From Oscillospiraceae bacterium (GTDB lineage Bacteria; Bacillota_A; Clostridia; Oscillospirales; Oscillospiraceae), in assembly GCA_017936985.1 (NCBI GenBank), contig JAGBEM010000054.1, positions 1 through 7,177 on the forward strand: DNA of 7,177 bases. Direction: 5' to 3'. A model generated the notes under the pieces. It was not told where the DNA came from. It did no database searches and saw only the letters and a program-made list of their open reading frames with translations. This document shows positions 5,683 to 7,177 of the stretch, one piece after another. The position numbers were made by a program, and so were the translations under genes. Position 1 is the first letter of the stretch. The number at the start of each line of letters is the position of its first letter.

Positions 5683-6579
5683 CTAATCATCTGGTAGATT
5701 GGGCGGTTCGATAGCGTCGATACCGATATCGGGGATTACGATCTCGACACCGGAAGGATCCCGAATTACTTGGTTTGCAATGTATTCGTCTATCACATCG
5801 GCATCCGAAGATGACAGCATATAGATATCTTTGGCAATGGTACCGTTTGGCTGCGTTTGGATGACTGTGACGGTTTGCAGCTTTCCTCTGAGGATCATAA
5901 ACTCCACATTGCTAACGGAGGTTGCTTCTTGCGAACGGTCGATCACCGCAAATCGGATCATGGTGGCATTGCTTTCCTGGATCGTCCCCAGATATACGAA
6001 CTCGCAGGTGTCCCATTGGAAGGTCATGGGCCAGATTCCCAGATCGCTGTTTTCTGGCTTCATATGGATCCATAAGGGGTTTGTGTCGGAGTAAGAAAGG
6101 TAAAATTCACCGTCCCGGTACATATATCCTGCTGGAGGCATTATAGAAACGGAGACTTGCTTATACGCGCTGTTGAACATGACCCAATCCTCACCGGATA
6201 CCCAATACTGTTGATTCCATTGGGTGCCGACCGTGGAGGAGACACCATAGCGGTAAAACGTTCCGGTGATCTTGTAGCTGTCCAGTTCTTGCCACTGATC
6301 CAGCGCTTCCTTGCATACAAGCAGCTCATCGGGGAAGGCTGCGCCTTCGTCGTCTTTCAAAAACGATGGCACGATACACACCGCGGCAATGACAAGAATC
6401 AGCGCTGCCAGCACCGCCCAAGGCCATTTTTTGCGGCGGAAGGAAGTCTTTTTCGGCTGTGCTTCCGCTTTTTCAGTGACGACGGGTGCTTTGGGTGTTG
6501 GCCGGTCAAAGGTACTTTCTACCAACGCTTCCCATTGTAATTGCTCAGTGTACCCGAGCTTATCCTGTGAAATCTTCAT
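5683..6579 (-). CDS. Single-pass membrane-anchored protein of unknown function
   Basis: I do not recognise this 298-residue protein. A polar N-terminal segment (1-45) is followed by a basic FRRKKW stretch and one hydrophobic helix (about 52-74), so the topology should be N-terminus in and C-terminus out. The exterior part, about 225 residues, is rich in aromatic residues and beta-strand-like. It includes SYKITGTFYRYG (100-111), a QWNQQYWVSGEDWVMF segment, and an acidic C-terminus ending IEPPNLPDD. This layout resembles sensor or substrate-binding ectodomains found downstream of a short cytoplasmic tail, but no motif proves that. The start at 6579 has AAGGAG (6586-6591) 6 nt upstream. It is the first gene of the operon with the DUF362 gene, reading from a TATAAT promoter. 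Confidence 0.85.
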   Translation of the reverse strand: MKISQDKLGYTEQLQWEALVESTFDRPTPKAPVVTEKAEAQPKKTSFRRKKWPWAVLAALILVIAAVCIVPSFLKDDEGAAFPDELLVCKEALDQWQELDSYKITGTFYRYGVSSTVGTQWNQQYWVSGEDWVMFNSAYKQVSVSIMPPAGYMYRDGEFYLSYSDTNPLWIHMKPENSDLGIWPMTFQWDTCEFVYLGTIQESNATMIRFAVIDRSQEATSVSNVEFMILRGKLQTVTVIQTQPNGTIAKDIYMLSSSDADVIDEYIANQVIRDPSGVEIVIPDIGIDAIEPPNLPDD

Positions 6580-6608
6580 AGCGCGCTCCTTCCGCAGGGG
6601 ATAAATTG

Positions 6609-6637
6609 ATTATACAGGATAAAATTTGTCTTCGCAA
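6609..6637 (-). promoter_or_regulatory. Promoter of the membrane protein-DUF362 operon
   Basis: The minus strand reads TTGCGA (6637-6632), a 17-nt spacer and a perfect TATAAT (6614-6609). Transcription would begin near 6602, about 22 nt before the start codon. Confidence 0.82.
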
Positions 6638-6638
6638 C

Positions 6639-6650
6639 TGCCAATTGGCA
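6639..6650. promoter_or_regulatory. Perfect palindrome between divergent promoters, candidate operator
   Basis: TGCCAATTGGCA is a perfect 12-bp palindrome. A second CAATTG follows at 6649-6654, making CAATTG-G-CAATTG. It starts 1 nt from the minus-strand -35 (6632-6637) and ends 4 nt before the plus-strand -35 (6655-6660). Its centre is about 43-45 nt upstream of both predicted starts. The binding regulator is unknown. Confidence 0.55.
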
Positions 6651-6654
6651 ATTG

Positions 6655-6683
6655 TTGACATCCCACCAAAGTTATAGTACAAT
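6655..6683 (+). promoter_or_regulatory. Strong sigma-A promoter of the flavin oxidoreductase gene
   Basis: A perfect TTGACA (6655-6660), a 17-nt spacer and TACAAT (6678-6683). Transcription would begin near 6690, close to a CTGT-TATTTT-ACAG inverted repeat (6688-6701). Confidence 0.87.
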
Positions 6684-6730
6684 TTTACTGTTATTTTACA
6701 GAAAATGACAACTGCTAAAAGGAGTGTTTT

Positions 6731-7177
6731 GTGCGTATGGACAACAAATACGAAGCCTTATTTACCCCCTGGAAAGTGGGCAATGTGGAGATCAAAAACC
6801 GCATCGTCATGTGCCCCATGGGCGGTACCTCTCTGTTCGGCTGGTTCGAGCTGACCGGCTGCGGCTTTGATAAGGAAGCTGCCAAACTGTTCCTGGAGCG
6901 GGCCAAAAACAATGTGGGTCTGATCATTCCCGGCATTGCCCCTCTGCGGGATACCTTCTGGGGCAAGTGGCTGTGGCAGAATCCCAAGATGTTTGACGAG
7001 CTCAAGGAATTTATGGACGAGATCCATAAGACCGGTGCCAAGCTGTTTGTGCAGCTGACCGCAGGCATGGGTCGCTCCTGGGCGATCACCGAGCTGGTTG
7101 CACCTCTGCACAAGAACAAGTTCACCCGCGCTCTGCTCAAACCCATTCTGGATACCTCGCACGAGCTGGCAAGCCCC
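6731..7177 (+). CDS. NADH:flavin oxidoreductase, Old Yellow Enzyme family (N-terminal part, cut by window edge)
   Basis: The first 149 residues are present, with the 3' end outside the window. NKYEALFTPWKVGNVEIKNRIVMCPMGG matches the start of the FMN-binding TIM barrel of the OYE/2,4-dienoyl-CoA reductase/2-enoate reductase group, where NRI leads into the first FMN-contacting strand. KLFVQLTAGMGR near residues 112-123 matches the conserved third-strand segment (usually xQLxHxGR), with Ala-Gly-Met here in place of the usual His. Such enzymes reduce activated C=C bonds using NAD(P)H, and larger anaerobic members also carry 4Fe-4S and FAD domains further on, which cannot be seen here. AGGAG (6720-6724) lies 6 nt before GTG 6731 and 12 nt before an in-frame ATG at 6737. 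The GTG is favoured by spacing, while the ATG is a fair alternative. The exact substrate is unknown. Confidence 0.9.
   Translation, partial: MRMDNKYEALFTPWKVGNVEIKNRIVMCPMGGTSLFGWFELTGCGFDKEAAKLFLERAKNNVGLIIPGIAPLRDTFWGKWLWQNPKMFDELKEFMDEIHKTGAKLFVQLTAGMGRSWAITELVAPLHKNKFTRALLKPILDTSHELASP

Noticed and set aside
5670..5690. ATG 5690 as start of the DUF362 protein, overlapping the upstream stop
   Set aside because: The AAAGGA at 5677-5682 lies after it and is ideally spaced for ATG 5669, which also fits the family N-terminus.
5139..5714. Plus-strand 191-codon frame
   Set aside because: It is antisense to the DUF362 gene, which has a clear family match, ribosome binding site and operon partner.
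6715..7162. Minus-strand frames of 134 and 143 codons at the right end
   Set aside because: They are shadows of the plus-strand oxidoreductase gene, which has a strong promoter, ribosome binding site and OYE motifs.

Overview
The window looks like a piece of a Gram-positive Firmicutes chromosome, most likely class Clostridia and probably an Oscillospiraceae/Ruminococcaceae-type gut anaerobe. That placement is inference. It rests on a T-box leader in front of pheS, AGGAGG-type ribosome binding sites, near-consensus sigma-A promoters, U-rich intrinsic terminators, moderate GC, and an nnrD - lipoprotein - mazF gene order that recalls the acpS-ydcC-alr-ndoAI-ndoA neighbourhood of Bacillus. No mobile element, CRISPR array, rRNA or tRNA gene is visible, and the region reads as ordinary core chromosome.

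Layout. Positions 1-1041 (minus) carry pheS, complete except for its stop codon, which would lie just off the left edge. Positions 1069-1332 (minus) hold its T-box leader with antiterminator and terminator, driven by an extended -10 promoter. A divergent promoter drives a plus-strand unit: nnrD (1442-2281), a lipoprotein gene (2294-2851) that appears to begin with the very rare codon ATA, and mazF (2990-3355). A strong terminator (3358-3404) ends this unit, and its 3' arm also supplies the apparent Shine-Dalgarno sequence of a small unknown gene (3405-3788). A consensus promoter then drives a YwaF/TMEM164-like seven-helix membrane protein gene (3887-4768). A bidirectional terminator (4771-4798) follows.

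From the right, a minus-strand two-gene operon runs 6579 to 4803: a single-pass membrane-anchored protein of unknown function, then a DUF362 protein. It is transcribed divergently from a plus-strand gene for an Old-Yellow-Enzyme-family flavin oxidoreductase, which is cut by the right edge. The two promoters stand back to back around the perfect palindrome TGCCAATTGGCA, a good candidate for a shared operator.

How the genes fit together. pheS should be induced when Phe-tRNA is uncharged. NnrD repairs hydrated NAD(P)H, MazF is an mRNA interferase seen here without a recognisable MazE, and the lipoprotein may belong to the LolA-fold YdcC/GerS group. I see no clear new multi-gene system. The items most worth a second look are the ATA-initiated lipoprotein, the lone mazF whose Shine-Dalgarno sequence can pair with a segment about 100 nt upstream, the terminator/Shine-Dalgarno overlap at 3358-3404, and the palindrome between the divergent promoters near 6645.
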